Source of the DNA: Mucilaginibacter sp.
Lineage (GTDB): Bacteria; Bacteroidota; Bacteroidia; Sphingobacteriales; Sphingobacteriaceae
DNA: 64,000 nt
Assembly (NCBI RefSeq): GCF_025362475.1
Contig: NZ_JANYGH010000023.1
Location: 62,001-126,000 of the forward strand
Direction of reading: 5' to 3'
Under the pieces are notes generated by a model, which saw only the letters and a program-made list of their open reading frames with translations, made no database searches and was not told where the DNA came from. Positions 37,291 through 47,628 of this stretch are shown one piece after another; the stretch's first letter is position 1; the number at the start of each line of letters is the position of its first letter. The position numbers and the translations under genes are program-made.

Positions 37291-38432
37291 TCCGCTACGC
37301 TCCCATCCTCATGGCGCCAGAGCGGGTTAGTCCAGTTATGCCCAATAGCTGCCATTTTGCGTACATGGTCTTCATTTATTTCGATGCCCAAACCTGCGCC
37401 GTCCGGTATGTTTACAAACCCGTTTTCATATTTAAATACATCTTTATTGGTGATATAATCCAGGATATCACTCCCCTTATTATAATGTATGCCCAGGCTT
37501 TGTTCCTGTATAAAAGCATTGTGACACGTGGCATCAACCTGTAAACAGGCAGCCAGCGCGATGGGGCCAAGCGGGCAATGCGGCGCGGCTGCCACATCAA
37601 AGGCCTCGGCCATTGATATGATCTTTTTACATTCAGTTATCCCGCCGGCATGTGACAGATCTGGCTGGATAATATCTACATAGCCCTCTTTTAAAAGGGT
37701 TTTAAACTGCCATTTAGAGAACATCCGCTCGCCGCAGGCTATTGGGATAGCAGTATGCCGGGCAATTTCGCGCATTACCTCGTTATTTTCGGGCAAGGCC
37801 GGCTCTTCAATAAACATAGGGCGAAATACTTCCAACTCCTTAGCTAATATTTTGGCCATCGGTTTATGTACACGGCCATGAAAATCAATACCGATGCCCA
37901 CATAGTTACCAACAGCTTCGCGTACCGCTGCTATACGGCTAATGGCTTGGTCAATTTTTTCATAGGAGTCCACGTATTGCAGTTCTTCGGTGGCATTCAT
38001 TTTTACCGCGCCAAAACCGGCTTTAACCATTTCTTTTGCTGCATTACCCACATCAGCAGGTCTGTCTCCTCCTATCCAGGAATAAACTTTCATTTTATCC
38101 CTGGCTTTCCCCCCAAGCAACTGATGTACCGGCGCATTGTAATATTTCCCTTTAATATCCCACAGCGCCTGATCAATGCCTGCGATAGCACTCATTAAAA
38201 TTGGACCACCTCTATAAAAACCACCTCTGTACATTACATTCCAGTGGTCTTCTATATTCATGGGGTCTTTACCAATAATATAGTTCATCAGTTCTTCAAC
38301 AGCGGTTTTAACCGTTGCTGCTTTACCTTCAATAACAGGTTCGCCCCAGCCCGTTATACCTTCGTCGGTCTCTATTTTAAGAAATAGCCAGCGTGGGGGT
38401 ACTGTGAATAATTCAAAGCTTTTTATTTTCAC
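37284..38432 (-). CDS. dgoD: D-galactonate dehydratase
   Basis: 382 residues, enolase superfamily. It dehydrates D-galactonate to 2-keto-3-deoxygalactonate. Similarity to the E. coli enzyme, as I recall it, is high throughout: [20 protein letters not shown] at the N-terminus, [20 protein letters not shown] (about 75-94), [27 protein letters not shown] with the metal-ligand Asp and catalytic His, [30 protein letters not shown] and the end [14 protein letters not shown]. First gene of the dgo operon; it overlaps dgoT by 7 bp. Confidence 0.96.
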   Translation of the reverse strand: MKIKSFELFTVPPRWLFLKIETDEGITGWGEPVIEGKAATVKTAVEELMNYIIGKDPMNIEDHWNVMYRGGFYRGGPILMSAIAGIDQALWDIKGKYYNAPVHQLLGGKARDKMKVYSWIGGDRPADVGNAAKEMVKAGFGAVKMNATEELQYVDSYEKIDQAISRIAAVREAVGNYVGIGIDFHGRVHKPMAKILAKELEVFRPMFIEEPALPENNEVMREIARHTAIPIACGERMFSKWQFKTLLKEGYVDIIQPDLSHAGGITECKKIISMAEAFDVAAAPHCPLGPIALAACLQVDATCHNAFIQEQSLGIHYNKGSDILDYITNKDVFKYENGFVNIPDGAGLGIEINEDHVRKMAAIGHNWTNPLWRHEDGSVAEW

Positions 38433-38444
38433 TGCAAATGATAT

Positions 38445-38624
38445 TTATCGGAGTAAGTTATTTTTAATGTAGGTTGCGCTTTTGGCAATGCTTATATAAG
38501 GGTCAATATCGATATAATTTTCCTGTTCAAGAATATTTCCAGCATTTCCTGGGCGTCTCTCGCCATATAATGATTGCTGTGGTTTATAATCAGGTCGCAA
38601 AGCAAATAACAGCCAAAATGATTT
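38445..38624 (-). pseudogene. Possible C-terminal remnant of a gene upstream of dgoD
   Basis: A minus-strand frame of 59 codons without ATG follows a stop at 38625-38627 and reads LLFALRPDYKPQQSLYGERR, then NILEQENYIDIDPYISIAKS before TAA at 38445-38447, 12 bp in front of dgoD. It may be the tail of a lost operon gene such as a regulator. I do not recognise it and it may be chance. The remaining 38625-39011 stretch shows no gene. Confidence 0.25.
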
Positions 38625-39011
38625 TTAACGATTGTTCAATTGTGCATATTTTTAATGCAATCGGTTTTATTTAATGCCCAATACAAGCGCATCGATGCTT
38701 TTATTTCTAATGTCTTATTTTCACTAAACGTCAGCATAAAAAATACGATTTTAATTAGCTTCCAGAAGTTAATCTATTTACAATAAATTGATTAACAGTA
38801 ATTTATTAAAACAAACTTTCAATAAACACCTTCAGGTTAAAATTTATAATCCCATAATAAAATACCTGTATTTAAAGCTTTGAATGAACGATATACCCGC
38901 CGGCCGAAAACTTACCGGCAATTCAAGGGATAATTTTTGCCTAATGTGTTTTCTATATTTAACCAGCAATTGGGCCTTGATAAAACGCCTTCAGTCACCT
39001 TAAATATTGAT

Positions 39012-39989
39012 ATGAAACCATTATTATTGATCTCTTTATTTTTTGCCACGTTATATTTATATCCCGGCAACCTTTCGGCGCAGCAAAATACGGATTCACA
39101 AGGTCCTATTGCCGGTAAGGCCTGGCAATTACCTTTGAATGAAAAGGCAATATTACCGATGAGCTGGATCCCTGCGGGCACATTTTTTATGGGCAGCCCG
39201 GAAACTGAAGCTGGACGAAAACCAGATGAAAGCCCTCAAACTACAGTAACGTTAACCAAAGGCTATTGGATTGGCAATACCGAAGTTACTGTTGGAGAGT
39301 GGAAGGCCGTTACAGGAATGAGTGTGCGGGATAAGGTTAATAAATTACTGAATGATACAACGATGTATGATTTTATGGGGAAAAGGATGCTGATAAGGGA
39401 TTTTATGCATTTTGACAAAAACGATCCCGATAAAGTATTGGCTAATGAAAACGATGAATTGCCCATGTATTTTGTAAACTGGAACGAAGCTATGCAGTTT
39501 TGCAAAATGCTTACCAGCCAGGAACGTGCTGCACACAGGCTACCCGCAGGCTATGAATATACATTGCCAACAGAGGCCCAATGGGAATATGCCTGCAGGG
39601 CTGGCACCACCAGCGCAACATACGGCAGTACCACTGATCATATAGCCTGGTATGACGGTAATAGTTTTAAAGATTATAAGGGCAAAGGGTTTGGCAATCC
39701 TGTTACCGGCTCGCGTAATGTTGCCACAAAGCTGCCGAATAAATGGGGCTTGTATGATATGCTTGGCAATTTATGGGAATGGTGTTATGACTGGTATGGG
39801 CAATATCCCGGCGGGCAGGTAAAGGATCCTATTGGCCCGGCAACCGGGATATACCGTGTAAACCGGGGCGGTAGCTTTGGCAGCGGCAGTAATGATGAAC
39901 GAAGTGCTAACAGAGCCACAAATCCGCCTAATGAAGACAGTGCATGGCGTGGCTTTCGCATTGTGCTATCGTCAGTAAAAAGATCTTAA
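39012..39989 (+). CDS. FGE/SUMF1-superfamily exported protein without catalytic cysteines
   Basis: The frame begins at 38937, but the ATG at 39012 gives MKPLLLISLFFATLYLYP, a proper signal peptide, and 325 residues. The formylglycine-generating-enzyme fold is clear: IPAGTFFMGSPETEAGRKPDE, GYWIGNTEVTVGEW, YFVNWNEAMQFC, LPTEAQWEYACRAGT, KWGLYDMLGNLWEWCYDWYG, RVNRGGSFGSGSNDERSANR and WRGFRIVLS. At the position of the FGE cysteine pair the sequence is GSGSNDERSANR, so it cannot convert sulfatase cysteines and no sulfatase gene is nearby. It may be a binding or structural protein, as many bacterial relatives are. It converges on and overlaps the regulator gene by 4 bp. Confidence 0.85.
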   Translation: MKPLLLISLFFATLYLYPGNLSAQQNTDSQGPIAGKAWQLPLNEKAILPMSWIPAGTFFMGSPETEAGRKPDESPQTTVTLTKGYWIGNTEVTVGEWKAVTGMSVRDKVNKLLNDTTMYDFMGKRMLIRDFMHFDKNDPDKVLANENDELPMYFVNWNEAMQFCKMLTSQERAAHRLPAGYEYTLPTEAQWEYACRAGTTSATYGSTTDHIAWYDGNSFKDYKGKGFGNPVTGSRNVATKLPNKWGLYDMLGNLWEWCYDWYGQYPGGQVKDPIGPATGIYRVNRGGSFGSGSNDERSANRATNPPNEDSAWRGFRIVLSSVKRS

Positions 39990-42900
39990 TTCATTTTTTT
40001 ACCGGTTCTAATTTCGCTTAAAAACTGCGAAGGCGTTTTACCGAACTCCTTTTTGAAAGCTTTGGTAAAATAGGATTGGGTTTGTATGCCTACCCGATAC
40101 ATAACATCGGTTAACAAAATATCCTCGTGCGAGATAATATAGGCCGCTTTTTTTAGTCGAAACGTTCTGACAAATTCACCGATGGATAAGCCGGATACCT
40201 TCTTTATTTTATTATAGAGCTTTGTTTTACTCATGCCCATTTCACGGCATAGATGATCCACATCCAGATCCGGGTTGCCTAATTGCGACTCTATTACCTG
40301 AACCAGTTGATCAAGGAAACTATTATCGCTTTGCTGATCCGTGGCTTCATGTGCCTCGATGAAATAGTTCTTTATATGACTTTTTTTGAGTGTGCTCTGC
40401 TGTCTGAATATGTTATGGATTGAAAGCAACAACAGGTTTATGCTTACAGGTTTTGGAAAATAAAGATCGGCGCCAGACTCCGCGCCTTCAATTTTAGACT
40501 CAAGCGCATCTTTTGCAGAAAGGATAATAAAGGGTATCTGGCAAGTTTCCGGATGTGATTTAATTTCCTCGCAAAAATCGATACCATTCATTCCCGGCAT
40601 CATCAAATCACTTATGATCATGTCGGGAAATTCAGTTTTTACCTTTTCCAGGCCATCTATACCGTTTACAGCTTCTATTACCTCGTAAAACTCATCTAAG
40701 CTATGATGAAGAAAATTTCTTAGTTCATCATTATCATCAACTACAAGTATCTTATTCAACTGCCCCTTTTCCCGCCTTTCTACCTGCTCGGTTTCGGCTG
40801 TTTTGTAATTCTGGTGCAGAAATGTGCTGATACTTTCCAATTGTATCCCGCTATTATCAGCATTGTTAATCCATCTTTCCTCAATTGCATAATCCGCTTT
40901 ATCAACGGGTATTTTTACGATAAAGTCGGTGCCTTTATTTTTCTCGCTATAGGCAATTATACTTCCTTTGTGTATCAGGATAAGAGTTTTTACAAATGCA
41001 AGCCCCACTCCCGACCCCATGTGCGCATCTGTAATGCGATAATACCTTTCAAACAAATGATGGATCGAGTCATTAGAGATGCCAATACCATTGTCTGAAA
41101 CCCTTATGTAGATGTATTTTTTTGCACGGTAATTACTGTTAACCATCATGGAGTGCTTATACGCGGTTTCAAAACCATCCGGGTTGGCATAAAGCTCAAT
41201 GGTTATTTCGCCGCCTATATTGGTGTATTTATAGGCGTTATGGATCAGGTTAATAATGATTTTTTCAATTATCTGCCTGTCAAACCATGTCTCTCCAAGA
41301 TTGCGCTGGGTAGTGAGGTGCAATGCGATGTGTTTTTCTGAAGCAAGACTCTTGAAATCTTCCACCACTTCAGAAATGAACTGGTCGAGATTACCGGGCA
41401 TTACCTTCAACTTTAACGATCCGCTTTCTGCTTTCCTAAAATCGAGAAGCTCGTTAATTAATAAAACTAATCTATTCGCATTACGGTGTATCGTATCATA
41501 ATACAGGCGAAAAACCTGGCTCTTATCTTCGCTCATTATTTTTTCGAGCGGACCCAGTATTAAACTTAGTGGTGTTCTAAATTCATGGGAGATGTTTGTG
41601 AAAAACTGCAATTGGATTTTGTGCATTTCCTCACGTTTGTTTTCTTCTATTTTTTGCAAATCGAGGTTCTTTTTGAAACGCAGTAAATAATAGCTGGCCG
41701 TAATACCTGAAAACAAAACAATTAACCGGAACCACCATGTTGACCAAAACGGAGGCGAAATACTGATATCAATGTAGGCACTTTTATTATTCCATATCCC
41801 ATCATTGTTTGATGCCTTTACATAGAAGGTATAATTACCCGGGCTCAAATTGGTGTAATTGGCTTTCCGTTCGGAGGTGTATTGCCAATCCTGATCAAAG
41901 TTTTTTAGTTTATATGCATAATGGTTATTCTCTGAAGCAGTATAGCTTAATATGGCAAAGTCAAATGATAAGGTAGACCGCTTGTAATCCAGCTTGATTT
42001 CATGGGTTAAACTAATATCACTTTTCAGTGGCGATTTCTCGTCACCTGGCAGTATGTCTTTATTAAAGATCTGTAAGCCGGTGATATATACCGGCGCCAC
42101 AAAGTGATTCACCCTGATGTCCTTCGGATAAAAGTGGTTTACGCCGTTAATGCCGCCAAAATACATTTCACCACTTTTAGTTTTCATGTATGCGCCGGCT
42201 TCAAACTCAAGGCCCTGTAAACCATCGGCTACATTATATTTCTTTAACTCGCTTGTATTGGGATTGAATTTAGTGAGGCCGTTTGAGGTACTGATCCACA
42301 AAAAACCAAAGTTGTCCTCTGTAATCCCCTTTATAAACTCGCTTGATAAGCCCCCCTTGTTGGTATAAATGTTAAACTTATTTGTAGTTGGGTTAAAAAG
42401 GTACAACCCTTCCTGCCCAACCCATATCCGGCCTTTGCTGTCAGTAAATATTACCCTTATATCAGGGGTTTTATCCCCGTTTATAAAATAGTGCGTAAAT
42501 GTTTTTTTTATAAGATTATAGCGATTCAGACCGCCGTCATCAGTACCTATCCACAGATTCTTTTCTTTATCTTCATTTAACGCGATAATGTTATTTCCAT
42601 ATAAGCTGCTTTTGTCGTTTATGGTATTGGTGAGCCGCTTAAAAATATGAGTCTTCGGATCAAACAGGTTTAGGCCCCCATAATATGTCGCCACCCAAAA
42701 ATTCCCTTCGCTATCCTGCAGCGTGGTTTGTACATAGTTCGAGCTTATAGAATTTGCGTCAGAAGGTTTATTTACAAAATGGGTAAAGGTGCCCATTTTC
42801 CGGTCCATCAGGTTTAAGCCACCGCCCCAGGTACTAATCCAAAGGTTTTTGTCCCTATCCTCGGTGGTGTTTAACACCGCGTCAGAGCTGATACTGGTTA

Positions 42901-44170
42901 AGTCAAAAGCATTATATTTATAATGTTTGAAGTTATTTGTTTGTTCGTCGTATTGATTCAGTCCTTCATCATCGGTACCTATCCATATAATTCCTTTACT
43001 GTCCTCGTAAAAAGATTTTACATCATTGTAGCTCAGGCTATTTTCGGTAGCGCCCTGCTGCAGTAGCTTAAATTTTTCGGCAAGTGGCGCATAAAAGTTT
43101 ACACCACCCCGGTGTGTACCTATCCACAGGTTGTTTTGATTATCCTGAAACAATGACGAGACTGTTTTTTGTGACAAGCTGAGAGAGTTACCCGGTTCAT
43201 TTTGCGCATGCAGAAAAGTGTTACCCGACGGGTTCAAAAGGTCAAGGCTGCCATTAACTCCTCCAGTCCACACGTTTCCTTTATTATCAACCAATAAGCT
43301 CCTGATTAAATTGGTGCTGATGCTGTATGTTTTTTTGTCGTCATGTAAAAATTGTTTAAAAACGTGATTGACCAGATTTACCATCACTAAACCATTGTTT
43401 ATGGTTCCCAACCAGATATTACCTTGCTGATCTTCCTGAAGCCTTAATGTTGGGACGCTTATCACGAAAGCGCGGTTGTTATTAAGATTAAAACTTGTAT
43501 TTACTGTTCCCTTTGTTTTATCGAGCAAGCCCACACCTTTATCTGTAGCTATCCAAAAATTATTTTTGCGGTCTTCAAGAACACTGTTTACATCAAAATT
43601 ATCAATTGCAAGCGGCTGGTTATTTTTGGGCACAAAACGTTTGAATTCATTTTTTTCGGCGTCGAATACGCTCAAACCACCGCCATTGCTGCCAACAATA
43701 AGCAACCCGCTTTTAGATTTATAAATACAATTAATACCATTACCCGGAAGACTTTGATTATTAACAGGATTATGGCCATACCTTGTAAAAGTATTTTTGT
43801 AAGCGTCAAAACGGTTTAGTCCATCGCTGGTACCTATCCACAAATTATGGGATGCATCTTCATTGATACATTTAATAAAATTATCGCTTATGCTGTTTTT
43901 ATTATTAGGATCGTTCCTGAAAACAGTAATCTGATAGCCATCATATTTATTTAAGCCATCCCTTGTGCCAAACCAGATAAACCCTTTACTATCCTGGTAA
44001 ATTGATTCAATGGTGCTGTTTGATAACCCCTGGCCTATGTTGATGTGCTTGAATTTGAGGTTCAGCGTTTGTGCATGGGCATATCCCGTTGTAATAAGCA
44101 GTATGAATATAATTGATTGCGGTAACAGGCGCAGGTACCTGCGTGTTTGACTATGATTCTTCAGCAGCAT
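39986..44170 (-). CDS. Hybrid two-component system regulator of the galactan-type PUL
   Basis: 1,394 residues. Signal peptide (to about 34), two-component-regulator propeller blades (for example GFIWFGTRDGLNKYDGY near 70, NLWIGTDDGGLNRYN) to about 720, Y_Y_Y domain (about 740-805), membrane helix (about 815-832), HisKA with FFTNISHEFRTPLSLILGP (His near 858), HATPase_c with canonical VSDNGIGIS and GSGVGLAFV, receiver with MIISDLMMPGMNG (Asp near 1188) and AraC-type DNA-binding domain (about 1290-1390). Unlike the first regulator its ATP-binding box is standard. Divergent from SusC3 across 319 bp, the usual layout for the PUL it controls. Confidence 0.95.
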   Translation of the reverse strand: MLLKNHSQTRRYLRLLPQSIIFILLITTGYAHAQTLNLKFKHINIGQGLSNSTIESIYQDSKGFIWFGTRDGLNKYDGYQITVFRNDPNNKNSISDNFIKCINEDASHNLWIGTSDGLNRFDAYKNTFTRYGHNPVNNQSLPGNGINCIYKSKSGLLIVGSNGGGLSVFDAEKNEFKRFVPKNNQPLAIDNFDVNSVLEDRKNNFWIATDKGVGLLDKTKGTVNTSFNLNNNRAFVISVPTLRLQEDQQGNIWLGTINNGLVMVNLVNHVFKQFLHDDKKTYSISTNLIRSLLVDNKGNVWTGGVNGSLDLLNPSGNTFLHAQNEPGNSLSLSQKTVSSLFQDNQNNLWIGTHRGGVNFYAPLAEKFKLLQQGATENSLSYNDVKSFYEDSKGIIWIGTDDEGLNQYDEQTNNFKHYKYNAFDLTSISSDAVLNTTEDRDKNLWISTWGGGLNLMDRKMGTFTHFVNKPSDANSISSNYVQTTLQDSEGNFWVATYYGGLNLFDPKTHIFKRLTNTINDKSSLYGNNIIALNEDKEKNLWIGTDDGGLNRYNLIKKTFTHYFINGDKTPDIRVIFTDSKGRIWVGQEGLYLFNPTTNKFNIYTNKGGLSSEFIKGITEDNFGFLWISTSNGLTKFNPNTSELKKYNVADGLQGLEFEAGAYMKTKSGEMYFGGINGVNHFYPKDIRVNHFVAPVYITGLQIFNKDILPGDEKSPLKSDISLTHEIKLDYKRSTLSFDFAILSYTASENNHYAYKLKNFDQDWQYTSERKANYTNLSPGNYTFYVKASNNDGIWNNKSAYIDISISPPFWSTWWFRLIVLFSGITASYYLLRFKKNLDLQKIEENKREEMHKIQLQFFTNISHEFRTPLSLILGPLEKIMSEDKSQVFRLYYDTIHRNANRLVLLINELLDFRKAESGSLKLKVMPGNLDQFISEVVEDFKSLASEKHIALHLTTQRNLGETWFDRQIIEKIIINLIHNAYKYTNIGGEITIELYANPDGFETAYKHSMMVNSNYRAKKYIYIRVSDNGIGISNDSIHHLFERYYRITDAHMGSGVGLAFVKTLILIHKGSIIAYSEKNKGTDFIVKIPVDKADYAIEERWINNADNSGIQLESISTFLHQNYKTAETEQVERREKGQLNKILVVDDNDELRNFLHHSLDEFYEVIEAVNGIDGLEKVKTEFPDMIISDLMMPGMNGIDFCEEIKSHPETCQIPFIILSAKDALESKIEGAESGADLYFPKPVSINLLLLSIHNIFRQQSTLKKSHIKNYFIEAHEATDQQSDNSFLDQLVQVIESQLGNPDLDVDHLCREMGMSKTKLYNKIKKVSGLSIGEFVRTFRLKKAAYIISHEDILLTDVMYRVGIQTQSYFTKAFKKEFGKTPSQFLSEIRTGKKMN

Positions 44171-44410
44171 GATTTCCCGGTGTGGTGAAATGATTGTAGT
44201 AATTGGTTATAACAAATTAATATGCAGATAAAGTTATACATAAAAGGATAGATTGAAACTGCGGAAGGACTGGTTATATTCTAAATGTCCGATTGAACAA
44301 AATATATGAATAATAGCACAAATCATATCATAGTAAATAGTCTTTCATTTGTTCACCAATTTAAGCGCCCCATTTCACGCTTCGAAAGATTGCAGGATTT
44401 GAACGTGTTT

Positions 44411-44425
44411 TAACAGTTGCTGTTA
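44411..44425. promoter_or_regulatory. Palindrome TAACAGTTGCTGTTA in the regulator/SusC3 gap
   Basis: A perfect palindrome with arms TAACAG/CTGTTA around TTG lies 65 bp before SusC3. The arm TAACAG also occurs in the first locus operator. It is a candidate binding site for this regulator. No clear -7 box for SusC3 was found; the rest of the 319-bp gap shows nothing else. Confidence 0.4.
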
Positions 44426-44489
44426 TTCGGGCGGAGGCTTCTTTCATTGGGGAGGAACTCTAATATAAACCAATTAACCCTAATTTATT

Positions 44490-47400
44490 ATGCAAAATTT
44501 TACTTTTTTGTTTAAAAGGCGGTGGCCTTTGCTCTTGTTCTTACAATTGTTGTTTTCAATTTCGGTTTTCGCACAGCAAAAAACTATTACAGGTAAAGTT
44601 ACTGGTGCTTCGGGCGAGACACTGCCTGGCGTAACCGTTACCGTAAAAGGTACCCAATCCGGCACCCAAACAGATAATGATGGAAATTACAAATTAACCG
44701 TAAATGGCAATACGAGTACACTTGTTTTTTCATTTATAGGCTATATTACTAAAGAAGAAGCCATTGATGACCGTGTAAAAATCAATGTTCAGCTAACATC
44801 CGACAGCAAATCATTGAATGAAGTTGTTGTACTGGGCTACGGTACATCAACCAAAAAGGATGTAACCGGCTCTGTTGTTTCCGTAAAAACGTCAGATCTT
44901 CCGCAGGTTGCCCAAACGTCCATTAACAATTTGTTACAAGGTCAGGCGGCAGGTTTAACGCTTGATACCAGAAGTGCACAGCCGGGCGGCGGTTTAACCG
45001 TAACCATCCGCGGTGCAATTTCTCCGCATGGCGCCAACACCCCCCTTTACATTATTGATGGTGTTCCTATAACCAATAACAGTTCTGCAACACCATCTAT
45101 AAACGATAAAGACCTTGGGTTTTCTGGTGGCGTAGATCAGGATCCCTTGAGCAGTATCAATCCCTCAGATATCGAAAATGTAACCGTACTTAAGGATGCC
45201 AGCGCCACTGCCATATACGGTGCCGCGGCTGCTAACGGTGTAATATTGGTAACTACCAAAAGAGGAAAAAAAGGAAATGCGGTAGTTTCATACAGCGGCA
45301 GTTATACCATACAAAAACCAAAGTCGTATTTTAATCTGCTGGATGCAACCGGCTTTGAAACTCAACAGGTAAGGTTGGCACATGATAAATATTTATTCGA
45401 TAACGGCCTTGCTCCTTACGGCAATAATAATCCGGCTGCAGCACCGGGATTTACGCCGCTGTTTACACCTGACCAGATTGCATCTGCCGGTAAGGGAACA
45501 GATTGGCTGGGGTCGATCATAAGAAATGGTTATGTTGATGAACATAATATTTCCGTATCCGGCGGCACCGATAAAACCAAGATATTCTCATCATTCAATT
45601 ATTACGACAATAAGGCTATCCTGCAAAACTCCAACTTTAAGCGTTATTCAGGTCGTGTAAACATCGATCAGCAATTGGGTGAAAGGGTGAAATTTTCTCT
45701 AAACCTTACTTTCAGCCAAATAAACAGCAACAATGCATCTACAGGAAGCAACAGCGGTGGCGCCGAAAAGTACAATCAGTTGCAGGCGGCTTATTCATTT
45801 GCACCTAATCTCAATGCTTACAATAGCGATGGTTCGTATACCAAAAGTTACGACAACATTATAACAAACCCAGCAGCGTTTCTAATCATACAAAACAATA
45901 CAAATACCAACCGTTTTATGGCATCGCCAAATATCGAAGTAAAGATAACTGACGATTTAAAATGGAATACAGTAGTAGGTATTGACAAACAAACCAGCGA
46001 ACTGCAATTTTTCCTGCCTGTAAAAGCACAAAATTACCAGTTACCTACAGGTATGGCTCAGTTAACAAATAACCACATACAAAACTATAGTGCAGAGTCA
46101 TTTTTTACCTACAACAAAAGGATAAACAGTGATAACAACTTTTCGGTAGTTGGTGGTGTGGGCTACTATAAAAGCTCGAATGAAGGCTATGGTTTGGAAG
46201 CTGTAGGTTTCCCGACGGATGCGCTTGGATTTTATAATGTAGGTTTAGCAAGCGATAAGGACAAAAGCTTTGATTTCTCCAATCGCGACCGCGATTTAAT
46301 TAAGGTTTCAGGTTATTTCAGAGCAAATTACTCTTACAAGAATAAATACCTGTTAACAATAACCGGACGCGAGGATGGTGAAAGCTACTTCGCTACCAAC
46401 AAACAATTCGGTTTCTTCCCGGGTGCGTCACTGGGATGGAGAATAAACCAGGAAGATTTTCTTAAAAACTCCAAAGTTATTTCATCACTGAAACTACGTG
46501 CAGGCTATGGTACATCAGGTAACTCACCTATTTTAGGATCGGGTGCATTGCCGCTCTACGGATCGGCAGGCCCAATTTTTGTGATCGGCAGTACCTACTA
46601 TCCGGGTATCGGCATTACCCAGATTGCCAATAATAATTTAAAATGGGAAACGGACAAAACAATCAACTTTGGTTTAGATTATGGCTTATTTAATGACCGT
46701 TTAACAGGTTCGATAGATGTGTTTCAAAAGACAGCATCAGGCCTGATAGATTATGACCCTCTGCCTGTAAATAACGAGGTAGGACAGGTAGTGACCAACA
46801 TTGGTTCAACCCGCAGCCGCGGTATCGAGTTTTCGATACTATCGCAAAACGTAAAAACCGAAAACTTTAACTGGACAACTAACTTCAATATATCAGCCTA
46901 TAAAAACTACTGGGTTGCGAGAAATCCAGAAACGCCTTTGGCCTCATACATCGGCTATAAAGATCCGATACGGGAAGTATACGGCTGGCAAACTGACGGC
47001 ATCATCCACAATAAAAGTGAAATTCCATCATACATGCCAAATGCAAACCTGGGTAACATTATCTACAAAGATCGTAACGGCGATGGAAAATTAGATGTGA
47101 ATGATGTAATTGCCTTGGGTAACCCTGATCCTAAGTTTTCACTTGGCTTTGGCAACACATTTACCTATAAAAACTTCGATCTGTACGTATTTATGTATGG
47201 CAGCTTTGGCATGTATGAGGTAAATAATTATGGCGCATTTTATGATCCGGCTGTAATTAATGAATCAACAAGGCCCCATAACACGCTGGCAGGTGCTGCG
47301 AATATATTCTCGGCCGATAATACAAACGGAATTTATCCGGGTTATGCAGCTAACGTTTATACTGGGAATAACCCAAGCCAAACAAATAATTTTTACGGGC

Positions 47401-47609
47401 AAAACGTCAACTTCCTGCGATTAAAAAATGTAACCCTGGGGTACAAATTGCCTTTACATGATAAATTCATCAAAACGTTAAGGTTTTTTGCCGATGCGCA
47501 GAACCTGTTCATCATCACCAATTACAAAGGATACGATCCTGAATATACCGAAACAAACCCCTACCCTTTGGCAACATCAATTACGTTTGGTGTAAACGCT
47601 ACTTTTTAA
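44490..47609 (+). CDS. SusC/RagA-like TonB-dependent transporter (SusC3)
   Basis: 1,039 residues: signal peptide ending SISVFAQ, CarboxypepD_reg-like domain (about 32-110), SLNEVVVLGYGTSTKKDVTG, plug with TPLYIIDGVPIT and AANGVILVTTKRGKKG (about 120-265), barrel, and end VNATF. It is the first gene of the plus-strand operon SusC3-SusD3-hydrolase-GH2. Uptake of galacto-oligosaccharides is inferred from the two enzymes behind it. It is not especially close to SusC1 or SusC2 at the N-terminus. Confidence 0.96.
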   Translation: MQNFTFLFKRRWPLLLFLQLLFSISVFAQQKTITGKVTGASGETLPGVTVTVKGTQSGTQTDNDGNYKLTVNGNTSTLVFSFIGYITKEEAIDDRVKINVQLTSDSKSLNEVVVLGYGTSTKKDVTGSVVSVKTSDLPQVAQTSINNLLQGQAAGLTLDTRSAQPGGGLTVTIRGAISPHGANTPLYIIDGVPITNNSSATPSINDKDLGFSGGVDQDPLSSINPSDIENVTVLKDASATAIYGAAAANGVILVTTKRGKKGNAVVSYSGSYTIQKPKSYFNLLDATGFETQQVRLAHDKYLFDNGLAPYGNNNPAAAPGFTPLFTPDQIASAGKGTDWLGSIIRNGYVDEHNISVSGGTDKTKIFSSFNYYDNKAILQNSNFKRYSGRVNIDQQLGERVKFSLNLTFSQINSNNASTGSNSGGAEKYNQLQAAYSFAPNLNAYNSDGSYTKSYDNIITNPAAFLIIQNNTNTNRFMASPNIEVKITDDLKWNTVVGIDKQTSELQFFLPVKAQNYQLPTGMAQLTNNHIQNYSAESFFTYNKRINSDNNFSVVGGVGYYKSSNEGYGLEAVGFPTDALGFYNVGLASDKDKSFDFSNRDRDLIKVSGYFRANYSYKNKYLLTITGREDGESYFATNKQFGFFPGASLGWRINQEDFLKNSKVISSLKLRAGYGTSGNSPILGSGALPLYGSAGPIFVIGSTYYPGIGITQIANNNLKWETDKTINFGLDYGLFNDRLTGSIDVFQKTASGLIDYDPLPVNNEVGQVVTNIGSTRSRGIEFSILSQNVKTENFNWTTNFNISAYKNYWVARNPETPLASYIGYKDPIREVYGWQTDGIIHNKSEIPSYMPNANLGNIIYKDRNGDGKLDVNDVIALGNPDPKFSLGFGNTFTYKNFDLYVFMYGSFGMYEVNNYGAFYDPAVINESTRPHNTLAGAANIFSADNTNGIYPGYAANVYTGNNPSQTNNFYGQNVNFLRLKNVTLGYKLPLHDKFIKTLRFFADAQNLFIITNYKGYDPEYTETNPYPLATSITFGVNATF

Positions 47610-47628
47610 AATTTTAAACGCTAAATAA

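Noticed and set aside
39012..39989. Active sulfatase-maturing enzyme
   Set aside because: The catalytic cysteine pair is absent and there is no sulfatase gene nearby.
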